Below, one piece after another: positions 11,405 to 24,600 of a stretch of 64,000 bases of DNA. Source of the stretch: Montifringilla adamsi (lineage: Eukaryota > Chordata > Aves > Passeriformes > Passeridae). The stretch's first letter is position 1, and each line of letters opens with the position of its first letter. The position numbers were made by a program, and so were the translations under genes. The DNA is taken from NCBI GenBank assembly GCA_017590115.1, contig JAGGNK010013003.1, positions 2,786,431 through 2,850,430 on the forward strand, written 5' to 3'. The notes under the pieces are model-generated. The model made no database searches, was not told the origin of the DNA, and was given only the letters and a program-made list of their open reading frames with translations.

Positions 11405-14400
11405 TCCAATTTTTGTACATTTTGTCTCTAAAACTACCTTCTAGGAAAAAAAGCTTTTACTGGCAAGGTGACATCAACATGCTAAGGTAATTTGAAGCAT
11501 CTCTCTTCTCAATTTCTTGAAAAAAAGGAGGATTGACTGGCTGGCTTCCAAGCTGGGAATCTGGCTCTGTAGACAGTAGCTCCTAGTTCTTACTTCTGCT
11601 TCAATTGCCCATATGTAAAATGAGAAAGGAATAGTTCTTGGATACTTCAAAGTTTTAAGAGGATACCTTATACAAAGAATGTGAGATGATTCAATGTTTG
11701 GAAAGGGGATTATCAGACTTTTGTCAGACATTTCCTCATTGGATCTAGAAGGAAAAGGATGACTTTGTATTAACTACAAGAGAGGCAGAAGAAAGTAAAT
11801 TCTCTCTGACACAAAGTCAGGGAATTGAAATATGACTATTTCCATCAGATATGCTGTGCCAGTTCCTGAAATATCTTCTCAATTGTACAATCCCACAGAC
11901 AAGAATTTATTGGTTAAATAATGTGCTAAAACAAAAATACAGAATATTCATATGTGAATGTGAAAAAGGAAAAAGGAAACATTTAGGATAAACTTTCTAA
12001 TCTCTAATTAAACCAAAAAACTCTTTAAAACACATTCCCTGATTTTAGCAGTGATGTGCTAACTTCCAAATTAAAGTGATATATTTGACATGAGTGACTG
12101 ACTTGAACCAAAGCCCTGTGTTCCAGAAGGAACTTAAAGACTGCACAATGAGCCTGTACCTACTTCTTTAGTGAGCATTGAAAAAGCACTCTTTAGGTAC
12201 GAAGGAGGGGGGAAAAATAAAATTATTTTCGCTTGCCATGTATTTCTTTTCTCCTAGACTTTGGATTTTCAGGGTTTGATTTTTGTTTGCTTGTTTTCTT
12301 GGTGGTGGTACTGTGTTATTTTGGGGTTTCTTTAGACTTATCCTTTGCTGTTTTCTCTTCCAGGCTTGTCTCATGATACCCATACCTTGTTTTTCTAGGC
12401 ATCGTCATTTTTTCTCATTTTCTCTGTTTAGCACCTCCATCATTCTTAGTAACAAATGCTTGCTTACATCACACTCCTGACCATCCAAAATCTGATTCAG
12501 ACTGGAATACATAAAGACTGAAAGTCTTTCAAAAGTGTTTGACACACGCAGCAATTACAAATGCATGCGCAGTCTCACCCAGGAGTGACAGGACACTTCA
12601 GCTGGAGCCAGGACAATGGAATGTGCAAGGTAAGGCAGCATCAGGTTCACAGCACCGGAAAATTGCTATTGAGTACTGAAAGTGCTCTCATCGTGATGCT
12701 GTGCCAAACTCGGGGGAATTCAGTCTGTTTGCCTTCTGGGCCTGGCTGGGAACTGTCCCAAGCCCTGGCACAAAGCAGGAGGCACTGAAGAGCTGCTCCA
12801 AGTCACACCTGAGTGCCCACGACTCCGCCAGCCTGTTCCAGCAGCGGGGACTGGCAGGGCTCGTACGCGCCTTGGCTGCAGACCTTCCCTTCCCCAAACA
12901 CCTCCCACAGCAAGAATAGACAGCAGGATAAAAGCCTTGATTCTTTGCCACAGGAAGTCCCTTTCCTCTGAAGAACCCTCCTGGGACTGCATCCATGGCA
13001 TTTTGATTGTTTTTGGCAACTGCAGGAGGTGGAAGGACATGGCTGAAACGTGCCAACAGCAAGCGAATTCACAGCCTTCTGCTCGGGGCTGCCATTTCAC
13101 AGAAAAGCAAGACTTAAAGCAACACTTCTAAAGTACACAAGAAAGTAATTTTGAATATTTATTTCCTACTTCATTTTGGACATAGTAGTTGAAAAGTTTT
13201 ACACTCTCATGGCACAAAAGATTTGAATTTCTCTTAAAAGAGTCGGATTTGAAAATAGGGAGGAATTTATTTTTTATTATTAGCTACGTGATGATTTAAA
13301 ATGTATCATAAACACCACCATTTATTTTGGCTATCCACAAAGTGGTTAAGTTAGTAACAATATTTAAGAGACCAATTAGCACATCAGAAATTAAGGCTAG
13401 GCTTTAAGATGGGCTGTTTACAAATGAACCACTATGACTAATTGGTGCTGTTTCACTTTCTTCCATGACAATGCAGGTTTTCAGAGTAGAAATATTCAGT
13501 TGGGTTGCAAAGTAAACTGTAACTGAGGAACAAGTGTCTACCCCATTCATTCACAAGATACAATCAGCAAATCTCCATCCTTCCTCTCACTGGGAACCTG
13601 TACCTCCTACTACCAAAAGAAAGACTCAGACTACTAGGCCATTTAAAATTTCAAAAGTAGCAGTTTGATAAGCCTTATACTATCAACTGTTCCATTTTCC
13701 ATGAAGAGTTTAATCTGGAGAGAAAGAGTGGATAAACACAAGCATGAACAACCACATCCTGGTGATCTCAGTAGTCACTTTGGAAGGAGCTGACCCAGCA
13801 AGAACTTGTTTCAATGAATGCATAATGCTAAGTACATAGTGGAGTGCAGGCAGAAACCCACTTCATACTTCTCCCAGAGAAACCCCCAAGTCATTAGGCT
13901 GCAGTTGTATTTTTTCCACTCCAGCCCAATAAATTATTAACTACTTAAAGTTAAAGCAGAGTGAAAAACCTTCAGGCTGGTGTGACTCATGAATCTGGCA
14001 CTGCAGAGCAACAGACAGCTACAGCAAAATTGAAGGAAGTTCTCCAACTTTGGGGAAAATGAATAAAAAGTTTTATGATCATTTCTTACTTTTGCACCAG
14101 TGTTTCATTGGGTGCTTTCCTCTACTCTCATACCAGAAGAAAACAAGCCTGGAGACAGATGCTTTCCTGCAGTACAACTTGGTAACTTTGCTTCTGAAAG
14201 GAGCAGGGCTTCAGCCATATCCCCCAGTCCAGCACTTCTTGCTGCTGAACTTAAGCTTTGAAAGCACTGACTCTTCATGCACCCAGCTCCCCTCCTGCAT
14301 TGCACAGAGGACCTTGACACTCAGGATAGCACATCTGAGTACCCCAGGCAACAAAGCACTTCAAAGCTGTAGTGTTGGTTGAGCACTGCCTCCCACATCC

Positions 14401-15602
14401 ACCAAGATGAACAAAGTGGATTTAAAAGCAATAAAGGATGTGACTGCTCTCTGCCTCTCTATGTAATAACAACAGGAATGATTCCCATCCTCCTTTTCAC
14501 CATGTGTTCCAAAGATCACTTTGGGCAATCTGAAAGGCTTGTGGCAAGCCATGGAATATCAAGCTGCCTTCCTGCCTTTGTTAGTTGAGCCATAAAAGCA
14601 CTCAGAAAAGAAAACTGTTTATATTTTTGTGTAGGATACAGACTACAAGACTAACTTTAATAACAGTCTCCAAGGTTGCACAAAAGATCTTTTGAACTTG
14701 CAGCAGGTGCTTTGTATAATCTCCTATTGCTAATGATTTTAGGCAGCAACAAACAGCCAAGTGTGCCTGACTCAGCAGTCTCTCACTTTCTATATGTATC
14801 ACCCAGAAGAAAAATGCAGCATTTCCCTGCTGGCTGTTCCTTTGAAATTTGCCTCGTGCCTTCAAATAAACAGGGAGATCAAGGAATTTATAAGGGACGG
14901 GGGGAAAAAAACCAACAAGATCTTTCACTAGGAAGCTGTCACATTGATGTCTCTCAAACATCTGGCTGCAAACAAAAAAATTAAAAGCCTAACAAAACCA
15001 AACCAGAAATGTATTGCTCACAGAATCATAGGTCACAGTTCTGCAGTCAGGTAGCTCGTGTGAACTGGAAGAGTGCTGGTAAAAGGTTTCAGTAGGACTG
15101 TTTTTCTACTGGGAGAGGTTGTGTGACTAATCCTAACTGAATTCCCATGTAACTGGTGATGGCAAAATAGATCCAAAATGCAGCAACCAACCATCTAAAA
15201 TTTGTATGACACTGGCCTACACAAAATATGTGTTTGATGAATTAAGGTGCTGGAGTTTCACTCTGAAAAGCTGAATCTTTGCCTTACAGATAAGTTTTCT
15301 GAGCTATTTTCCACCTGTATCTTCTGAGGCATGTGAAACAGATCACAATATATAATAATATATCATGAGCACAATATATCATGGGAGCACTGCTCTTAAC
15401 CCCTGCAAAGCAACAAAGCACCTCCAAAGACTGGTTGATACCATAAGAAACTCAAATAGGCTGTAGGAGAACTATTTTGGGTTTGTTTTTGTCAATTTCC
15501 CTAGAGAAAGAGAACTGAAGAATTGGATGAGAAGTCTGTGTTAAAGGAATTATAGAAAGTATGAGCTAAACCCAAGATGAATCTTTTTTAACCACATGCA
15601 GT

Positions 15603-15638
15603 AGAGGCAATTAGCCTCAGAGAGGCAATTAGCTTTAG
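15603..15638. repeat. 18-bp tandem duplication
   Basis: Two adjacent 18-bp units share the 13-bp core AGAGGCAATTAGC and differ at two later positions. It is a small local duplication. Confidence 0.7.
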
Positions 15639-18600
15639 CATAATTTCACAGTAAAGCAGAAAGGAAAATATCAGTAGAGCCTGGAACTTACAGCTAACCT
15701 TCCCTCAATCCTTTAAAACAGAAAACTGGTGAGGAAAAGACTCATCCTTGCTCTCTGTTGGAGCAACAATTGATTCTTCAGAAAGTTTAGAATTATTTTT
15801 GTTTACCTATTTTAAAAAAGACCCTCTGGTTTGCTGCTTCATGATGTCTTCTCCAGATTTTTTCCTTCACTGTTTTTGATTTTGAAAGCACCTCACACAG
15901 GCTCTGCATGTCCCAGACCAATTATGCCAAGAGATTTACAGCCCTGTGGCAACTCCAGTCATTCATCTCTGTACTTCTCAGCTACCTTCGCCTTCAGGGG
16001 TAGGTCGTAACATCTTGTCAGTTGAGAAGGAAACAGAAAACCTAATAAATTTAAAATAAAGTTGTTCAAACAGCAAAAATGTGTGGAGTACAAAAATACT
16101 TTGGGCCCAGAGAAACATGCTAAGTGAGGAATAAAATGGCAACATATATTTGGATAAGTCTCTCTAGTACAGAGGAAATTAATAGATCACATTAGAGAAA
16201 AGAAATGGGTTAAATACAAGTAGAAATATTTATTCACAAAGCCATTTTCTTTTTTGGACAGGAAGAGATTCCTAGAGACCTGTGTGAGACCAAGGCAAAA
16301 TAGGACAGGTTGAGACAGAGTGCCCAGGAGGAGCAGGACGGAGCTGTTTCCTTCCCAAAGTCATTCCACACACCTGCTCTCAAAGGCAGTTCTCTGACCA
16401 GCTTTGTGCATCAGCCCTCAGTTACGGAATCTAAGATCAGTCATAATCTTCTGAGGTGGTTTGGACAAAAGATTGCTTTCAGGTGCATTTTACACTTTTC
16501 ATTTCCCTACTTTATGCCTTCTTTTTGTAACAGCTTTTTCAGCTTTGTAGCCAGGAGCTTATCTCTTGTTTTAATTTTACCTGTTTTTTCCAGTAGGCTG
16601 ATGTCAGTCTGACAGTCTCAAGACAAAAGGCGCTTATGAAAAAGACAAAATCCTAATAAACTGATGGTGCTGACAAACCCTTTGGACAATCTGCAGTGAA
16701 AGCTACATTGGGCAATTCCAGAAGCCAGGTTAGTCCTCCTGTCAGCTTAAATAAGTCCCTTGGGGAGTGGAACTGCAAGTTACCAAATAAAACCAAGTTA
16801 TGGCTTTTATTCAGTACCCTTTGACGAAGCTCAGACGTGTGTGGGGGGAGGGATATACTAGTATTTATACTGAGTTGCAAGCCTTTTTTTCTGAGTGTTC
16901 ATTAATATTTTTTGTATCTTGAGATTTTCAGCTCTTCAGAGCTTCAGTGGAAGAGAAAGTGCTACAGCAGAAACATGCCACGGGATATTTGGGCTATTTG
17001 GAACCAGAGAGCTGCAGGCTTCAAGACCAGCAGTAATTATGCATCATAGGTGGGATTCTGGAGCTTAAATTAGCAGTTGTACAGCAGTATAAAATCAGAT
17101 ATAACTTGCGGTTACAAGTTTTCCAACAAGACACCTGCAGTTCTTCAGTCTTACAATTTATCAGTTCCTATCCAACCACCTTTAACTCTGAGAGTATTAC
17201 ACCCCAACATCAAGACACTTTCACTGTTTATATTTAGAAATTACGTCTGAGAAAGGAATACCTCCTGCATTCCTTAAGTATTGTTAGAAGAGAGTGCATT
17301 ACATGTCCTTCCACCTTCCAGTTTGATGTCTTCAGTGTTAGCTTTGTTTAAGAGGCTCTCAGCTTCAGCCTGCGTGCCCCTGCCAGCCCAAGATCTTCCA
17401 GCTCTCTCTGAGCCATAAAACACAGATGCTTCATACACCCTGAATGCAAATGACTCATTTTCTAGTGGTTCTGATGGATGCTAAAACATCCCCATGATAT
17501 CTTGTCCCTTCCTTTTTGATGGGATTTTATGCTTTTTTAAAAACAGGATAAAACACACCCAAGCTTCAAGCTCCCCAGAAGAGGCTCGTAAAACTGCCAT
17601 GGAAACTATTACCTGATAGATAGTTTAAAACAATATTTTACTACAACTATCCTGTCTATTGATTTTCCTTCTAGTTTATCTTTTTGAACAGAAATGTTAA
17701 TGATTTCTGTTCAGTATATTTTACCTATTTTTCTATTTATGAGCACACACGGTTCCTCCACTTCATTGCTTACAGGACTCTTGAGAATGTTTCTCCTGTA
17801 AGTAGATCATCTCTTTGCCATGACCTGTAAATTCAGAGTGCATAATCACTAAGTACTCTGTGAAGCTGAGTGGTGTTATTTCTTTCCTGAATGAGCCATT
17901 CAGAAACACATGCATTTAAAATAATGAAATCTACTTTGAAATAAATTTTAGAAATAAAACAAAAAAAAATTACTATTTGGTGCAAACCTTCAGAACCCAG
18001 CAATTTGTCATGTGTATGTGTGACAAGCATGTGGCAAACGGTAACCACGAAAAGGTGGAAAGCCCCAAGTAGCTGGGTTTTTATTTTCAGCTTAGAATTA
18101 ATGGTATCACTCTTCCTACTGCTACTGTAAACTAATATAACCACCTAAAGATTCATTCATGGTTTTCTGACACTTCTTCTTAGGGAAGGCATCCACTGAA
18201 AATTTCAGCAAAAAATACCTAAACATGAAGGGTTATAAATCCCAAGATTAAAGTGAGGATCCCACAAATACCTCAAGTACAAGTAGTCAGAACAAAGCAT
18301 TTGCATAGATCTTTTTGAGGGTGATTTTCACCGCTAATTAATGTGATCTGACAAAACTAGAGCCACAGACACTTCATAAGATGTTCTTACAACAGACTAT
18401 GTAGAAACTGCTGTGCCCCTTCCTGTCTTACATACAAAACAGCAGCAAGATGCTCAAGTGATTTAGAAAAACAGACAGATTTTTGTTCACACAAGCCATG
18501 TTAATGCGCTGGCTTGAAGGATACACTGCTTATGGAGAAAGCTGATACACTTCTAAGGCCCTTTAGCATGGCTAATTTTGTTGGTTCAATTTTTCTGTGG

Positions 18601-21600
18601 TATGAGCCATGAAGCAAGTCCTTGTTTATGTTGGTTGCGATGTTTTCCATCTGATGATTTGTTTCAATTAAATGAACGAAACAACCAGAACTCGTCACTA
18701 CAAGACCTGAAAAACAGAAGCCTGAAAGGCTCAAGATCCCTTCTAAATGATCAATGGGAGAAGTTCTACTGCTTTCAGTGCAGTTTTAGTCCCAGCTGCA
18801 CAACCAGAAGATCCTCGGCTGGTACTGAGTTTCACAGGATCGCTGAAGATGCTTCACACCAGCCAAGCATCTGCTGCCAGCAGTTTTCTAAAACTGCTCA
18901 AACTTGTATGTGCATCAGTTGAGCAGTGGTGGATGTACTCCTTATGTTCCAGCTTTCACTTGCAGCTGGGATGGCACAAAACCAGTCATCTTCAGAGTGC
19001 AGAGGTGAAAAGCCCTGCAGTGTTCACAGGTGAGAGAGGACTGGCTGGGCTGAGATACTCCCATGGTACTTTACTTAGCAAAATTTGCTTTGCAAAATGC
19101 AAAAAAAAAGAGATGTGCTAGCTCTTTGATTTCTGATGACAGGAGGAAAAAAAATGCAGGAAATGCAGTATCTAATGCAGCAGCATTTCTCTGATGCCTC
19201 ATCTGCCATCCCTTCAAAGCAAGAAAAAAATGACCAGCAGTCTCCAGGAAAAAAATAAAAACATTTTCAATTAATGCTTATGCTCAAACTCAAGACCACC
19301 TCCTGAAATGCTCTCTAAAACTCTCCCCATTCCAAAGTAAACACAGTAAGTTAACTCTACCCAAATCTGTCTTTAATAGGAGAAGAAAAACTGCATTATT
19401 CATATTTGAAGCCAAGGAAAGATTTCTCCAAGGATGTTGGAGCACTTAGATATCAATTATGCTTACTCTTGCTGTGTCTTAGAGTAAGCACACCCATTTC
19501 TTTCACTTCTACTGGGAGGCAATCAATAAAGCAAACAATATATACTGCTAGAAAAAGAACAGAGGGGGAAAAAAAGAGAGAACATCATTCTGTTGCTGTA
19601 TATACCCAGAGAATACCAGTATTTTGAATAATTCAGGCAGTTGTGGCCCCTCTTTCTAGAACTTTATAGCAGAACTGGAAAATTTTCTTTAAAAGAGCAA
19701 CAAGAGTAGGGTAAACACAGGATGACTTCCACATGAAGGATGAATAAATAAGCTGTGGTCTACAACCTGAAAAATAGATGTCTAAGGGGAGCTCTGATGG
19801 TGGTCTATAACCAGCAGCTTACCGTCCTACCCATGGCAGACCATCAGCAAAGCTCACAGGCAGCAGGTTTAAACTCCATATTAAACAATACCTGCTAGAA
19901 TTTTACCTCCTTTCAGTATCTTCCTTTCTGAAATATTTGGAGGAAAATCCCTTGAAAATCTCTTTTCTACATAAGAGAATGTAAATGTATGTGCATGATA
20001 GCACATTCCAAGCATAATTTCCACATACAAGTTTTAACTAATTCTGTCACTCCCTGCAGGGTCACTGTTAAACCTTGTAAATCAGTGAGGTATTTTAAAT
20101 GCTAAGAATGGTCCTTTCCAGATGGGCCAGTCCTCTTCCCACTGAGGGAATGAGGAGTATCATGGCAGGGCCAGTTTTATTCTGGCAAAAAGCCCCATAT
20201 GGACAGCACTCACTCCTCTTGGAGCTGCAGGCACTGGTGGGAGTGAGCCAGCAGCAGCACAGCAAACAGCTGCAGATAATCCCAGTGTCTGCACCCTTGG
20301 GAAAGCTGCTGCAGCAGCAGCTGAGGACTCTGGGCTGCATCCTCTGCTTGTGTGACTTGCAGCAGTTTGATTGACTCACTGAAGTGACTCTGATTCACAC
20401 TCTTTCTTGGGTGGTCCCACTGCTGCTGATTCAAAGGCAAAAAAAAAAATGCAAGGTTTTGGGGAAAAAATTAGTATAAAAGGTAAGCACTCTATTTTGA
20501 AACCGTTATTTTAAATCTTTTTTTTTGCTTTAAATTCCCATAGTTAAGATTACCATTACTATGATTTGCTGTCTCAAGAAAAAAAGCATTGGTTTTGTAT
20601 AAGCAATTAGTATGGTATGAACTGGAAACTTAGGCAGCTTTATGCTGAAAATATTTTCTCCCAGGTGTGTGGCATTTACCATGAGTTTTAATTCCATAGC
20701 AGAAATATTAGTTAACTAAAAAAAAATAAAATACTTGCAGATACTGTAACAAAAGTTGGAAATTGGTTGAGCAAATTGTCTCAAAAAGAGAAAAATATCT
20801 TTGAAGAAAATATTATATTTACTTACCAATGTTTAAAAAGATATAATTTTAAAAGGAGAAGCAAGAAGAAAAGCTAAAATAGCGCAGTATTTTTCATTAG
20901 GTGATCTAAAATTTGTTCTTGGCATTCTGCCAAACAGAAGGGCATTTTGTTTTATCAGTAAATGATGGTATTTACTTTTATCTTTTCTGTCAAAATGAGC
21001 ACATTTGAACTTAGAAGGTTTCACAACACCCAGTATCAACATATTATTCTCTTTTCTATAAATGACCTAGAGGACAGCTTTCCCACCAGAGCTGTACATT
21101 CCCTCAAGTTAACTGGGAAAAAACAAAGTAAATCAGCTATGACATACAGCAACCTCTTATTACAGAACCCACTGAGTCCTGGGATTACCTTAAATGTTTA
21201 CAACAAATAATGTGCTTATACTGAGCTGGGTTTTAATACGTACATACCTCCTGAGAAGTTTGTTCACATCCACATCTGAACACGAGCATTTGTTGGTGCT
21301 CAGTGTGCAGGATTTCTACAATCTCACTTCTGAGCTCTAAACACGATGATGATAAAGGCTGGGTTTTGCTCCAAAGAACTTACATTGTACATATGTACTA
21401 GGCCAGGGTAGTTTTTATTGGAACATGAAAGGAACAGTGCTATATCAGTAGAAAAATTACATCTATTATGCACTTCTATGCCAAAATCCTTTCAGTGAAG
21501 AATTGGCTCATGAAGAAACCAGTTATTTAAGCAAAGCTGCTCTTGGTCTGTTCGCATCTGTTTCAAGAGGAGTCTGAAGAATTCTTCCAGCTCGTGTCAC

Positions 21601-24600
21601 TTACTGGAAATACCACATTGGAGCAGCCACTTCTCTCCTGCCTACGCTTCCAAAACCTCCCCGTGTGGAGAGGCAGAGAGGGATGGTGGAGCCAGTCCAT
21701 CTCTCTGATGCCAACTAGACATCTGCAGCTCAGTTCTTCTGACTGCTTTCCACAGCCTGAGCGGGACAGAGCGCCCAGGACGGAGATTAAAAAAAAGCTA
21801 TTCCAATATGTGAAAACTTATTCTAAATGTTATTAACACTTCTCCAGTTACTTGTGTTCATTTTCTCCTTGTTTAAAAAACACAGTAGGAAAACCTCCCT
21901 TTCCTGCAGATGGTAGAAATATACAGAAAACAAAAAAGAGAGGCTTGTATATTGGTAACACTCCTCCCTTCAGCACTAAGTATAAAGAGGTCTTGCACCT
22001 TGTGGCTCCAGAGCCAGGAGTAAGAGCTCTGGATCCCCAGGTGTGTTTCCGTCTGAGAGCATGATGGCTCTATCTTGCAACAACAAAGATTGCTATCAGT
22101 GCTAACAAAGCAATATGTATAATCTCCCTCCTTAAAACTCACTATTTCATGAAGAAAACCACTTTCTTCAGCTTTACAATAAAGCAAAAGGGTATAAAGA
22201 AGGCTGTAGAAAAGAGGGGTAGGAAAAAATCACTCATCCCTGTTCAAAGAGACCTTACGTTCACAAGACTGGAAGACTGCATCCCTTGCTGTTATCATAA
22301 GGGAGGGAAGATCCTTCCTTGAGAAAGAAATGAACTTAATCTTCATTTAGAAACAAAACCTGCTTTCAATACCTTTGTGTATTGATAACAAGCACACAAC
22401 AAGAGGCTCATTGGAACATTACTTGGCATAATTTAGCTCTGCTACGTCTTGGTCTACTGAATGATAAAACCCTGCTTAGATCCCAGTTGGGCCAAGTGGG
22501 TTTAGTCACCAAGTTTCCCACCACTTTCACTGCAGTTGTTCTCCCTGATTTAAAATTAAGCTTCAAATGTTGGTGTTTCCTATGAAGTGTAGTAAAATTT
22601 CAGTTTACATTTTTCTCCAGCCACAATAAATATTGATTTACTGAAAAATATTAATGCTAGCTTAAAAAGAATAAATTTCCAAAGCTACTAAAAATCACTG
22701 AAGCATCCACAAGTCCTTGAGTGAAGTATTTTCATATACACCTGAATGGTTGAAGATTATGGATCTCTATAGGCCAAAGAGAAAATAAAAGGATAAAAAA
22801 ATACAAAAATTGGTTTTCAAATAGATGTAAAAATGAAACACATTATTTTTTCTGTCTTTGAGCATTCAAAAATCAAAGATATCTTATTTAAGAAATGAAA
22901 AAAAGTTTCTCTTTACTAAGGAAAAAGAAATATTCCACTTTGAGGTTAGATTGAACAGATTGATCAAATCTGAAAGCTTTCTTTTTTTCTTTTTTATTTT
23001 CTCATAGCTAGAAATCTCCATCAGTGCTTTTTCCCCTAAGTAAATTACCCACCAGTTTCTCCCTTGACCTTCTTTTCTAGTAGAGATAGTAAAATAACAA
23101 AAAATATCTAGTATTTTTCTGGACTTTAGGCACAGCCACTGCTTAAATCTGTTTTAAAATCTATCTATTCTTTGGTGGATTATTATTTGCATTTTCATTA
23201 TTTCTAATGTATGAAAAATCAGGGTTTCATGAAATGTTACATAAGTTTTATTTTCATCACAGTACCAAGTTTGCAGTAAAATATTTTGGCACAGCTTATC
23301 TTGATAAATTAATTCAATTAATTAGCTTGATGAATCAGCTGGACCTACAATTTCTATCTCTAATCAAGCAGTTAACCTGCAAGACAGACAAAATAATTTG
23401 AGCGTTCTTAACTCTGAACTGATGTCACATCTCTAACGGCAGCCAAACAAGGCTGTATTAAGTGGAGGTGTTAAACTCATTAATAGCAAAAAACTGTTAG
23501 GGAAGTGAGGATGCAGAGTCTTCTTTTAGCTCTCAGCACCATGCAAGATTGAATATGAGCTACATTGGAGTATGATTGAGAAGGCACAGCCCCAGAGTTC
23601 ACAGTAATGCAGGCTGGCAGAGTGCATCAGACCCTCAGGAGACTTCCTGGGAAGAGGCTGCTCCAGGGACTTCCAGAGCTCCAGCCAAAAGCAAAGATGT
23701 TACCTGAACTCCTCCTCTTTCATATGACACATGTGAAGGAGAAGGTAGATGTGAGAAGGACTGGTTATACCCTACTCTGCAAATGTGGCATTTTATTTCC
23801 TTCCTAAAATAGGAAGTATGGAAATATATCAACAAACTGTAAAAAAAATGACTCAAACAAAGCAACTTTAACTGGGAAATAAAACCTAAATCCTCAGCAA
23901 ACACAATGTTTTACTGCTTAACCAACTTTCCTAGACTTGGTCTGTGGTTCAGGTGAGCATCTGCCAATCCCAGATTAATCCACTCCCAATACTGCATGTT
24001 TGGGAATGGGAAGAGCGGCACTGCCAGGCACAGCCCTAAGAACTGAGGTGACTGGACACAAGAATGGTGTCAAGAAATGCCCACAAACATACTTAGTCTA
24101 ACAAAAGTACTCACTAGAACTTTCTTGCTCATTTTCATCCACCAGATAGTGCTAATAATTGTGGAGGTACAAAAATAAACTTGAGACATTTTTCATCTGT
24201 CAGGAGATCATAATTTACAGGCTTTGGGTACACAACAAACAAATGATGGCAGGACAAATATTGTCAGTTCTGTCACTTTTTCTGGGAAGAGAGGAATCAT
24301 CCAGTGTGGGGAAAAACAATAAAGCTGTCAGAGATGGCTCTGTGCAGCCAGAAATCCTGCTGCACAGGTTTAACAGCCCTGATAGTCCTGGAAAAATCAC
24401 AGAGCAATATTAACAGCAACCCAAGAGGTAGCATTCAACAGTGTCATTCCGCCAGATGCAAGATCTTCTGCCAAGATAAAGTTTCAGAGAAGTGATATAA
24501 AGAAAATAAAGGATAGTTGTGACAACATCCACAATGTATAAATAAAGATAATTCTCTTTCCTTCTTGATATGAAGAGAGCAAATCTTCATCTCATAGGAA

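Noticed and set aside
12560..13131. Cluster of overlapping frames up to 126 codons on both strands
   Set aside because: GC-richer patch in which several frames are open at once on both strands. No domain, no consistent splice pattern and no recognised protein.
15016..15045. CACAGAATCATAGGTCACAG, resembling a CR1 terminal repeat
   Set aside because: No CR1 tail blocks follow on the side where they would be expected, so it is probably a chance match.
18740..19028. Exon-like segment ending CACAG/GTGAGA
   Set aside because: Good donor, but two frames are open across most of it and neither is familiar. Acceptor choice is ambiguous.
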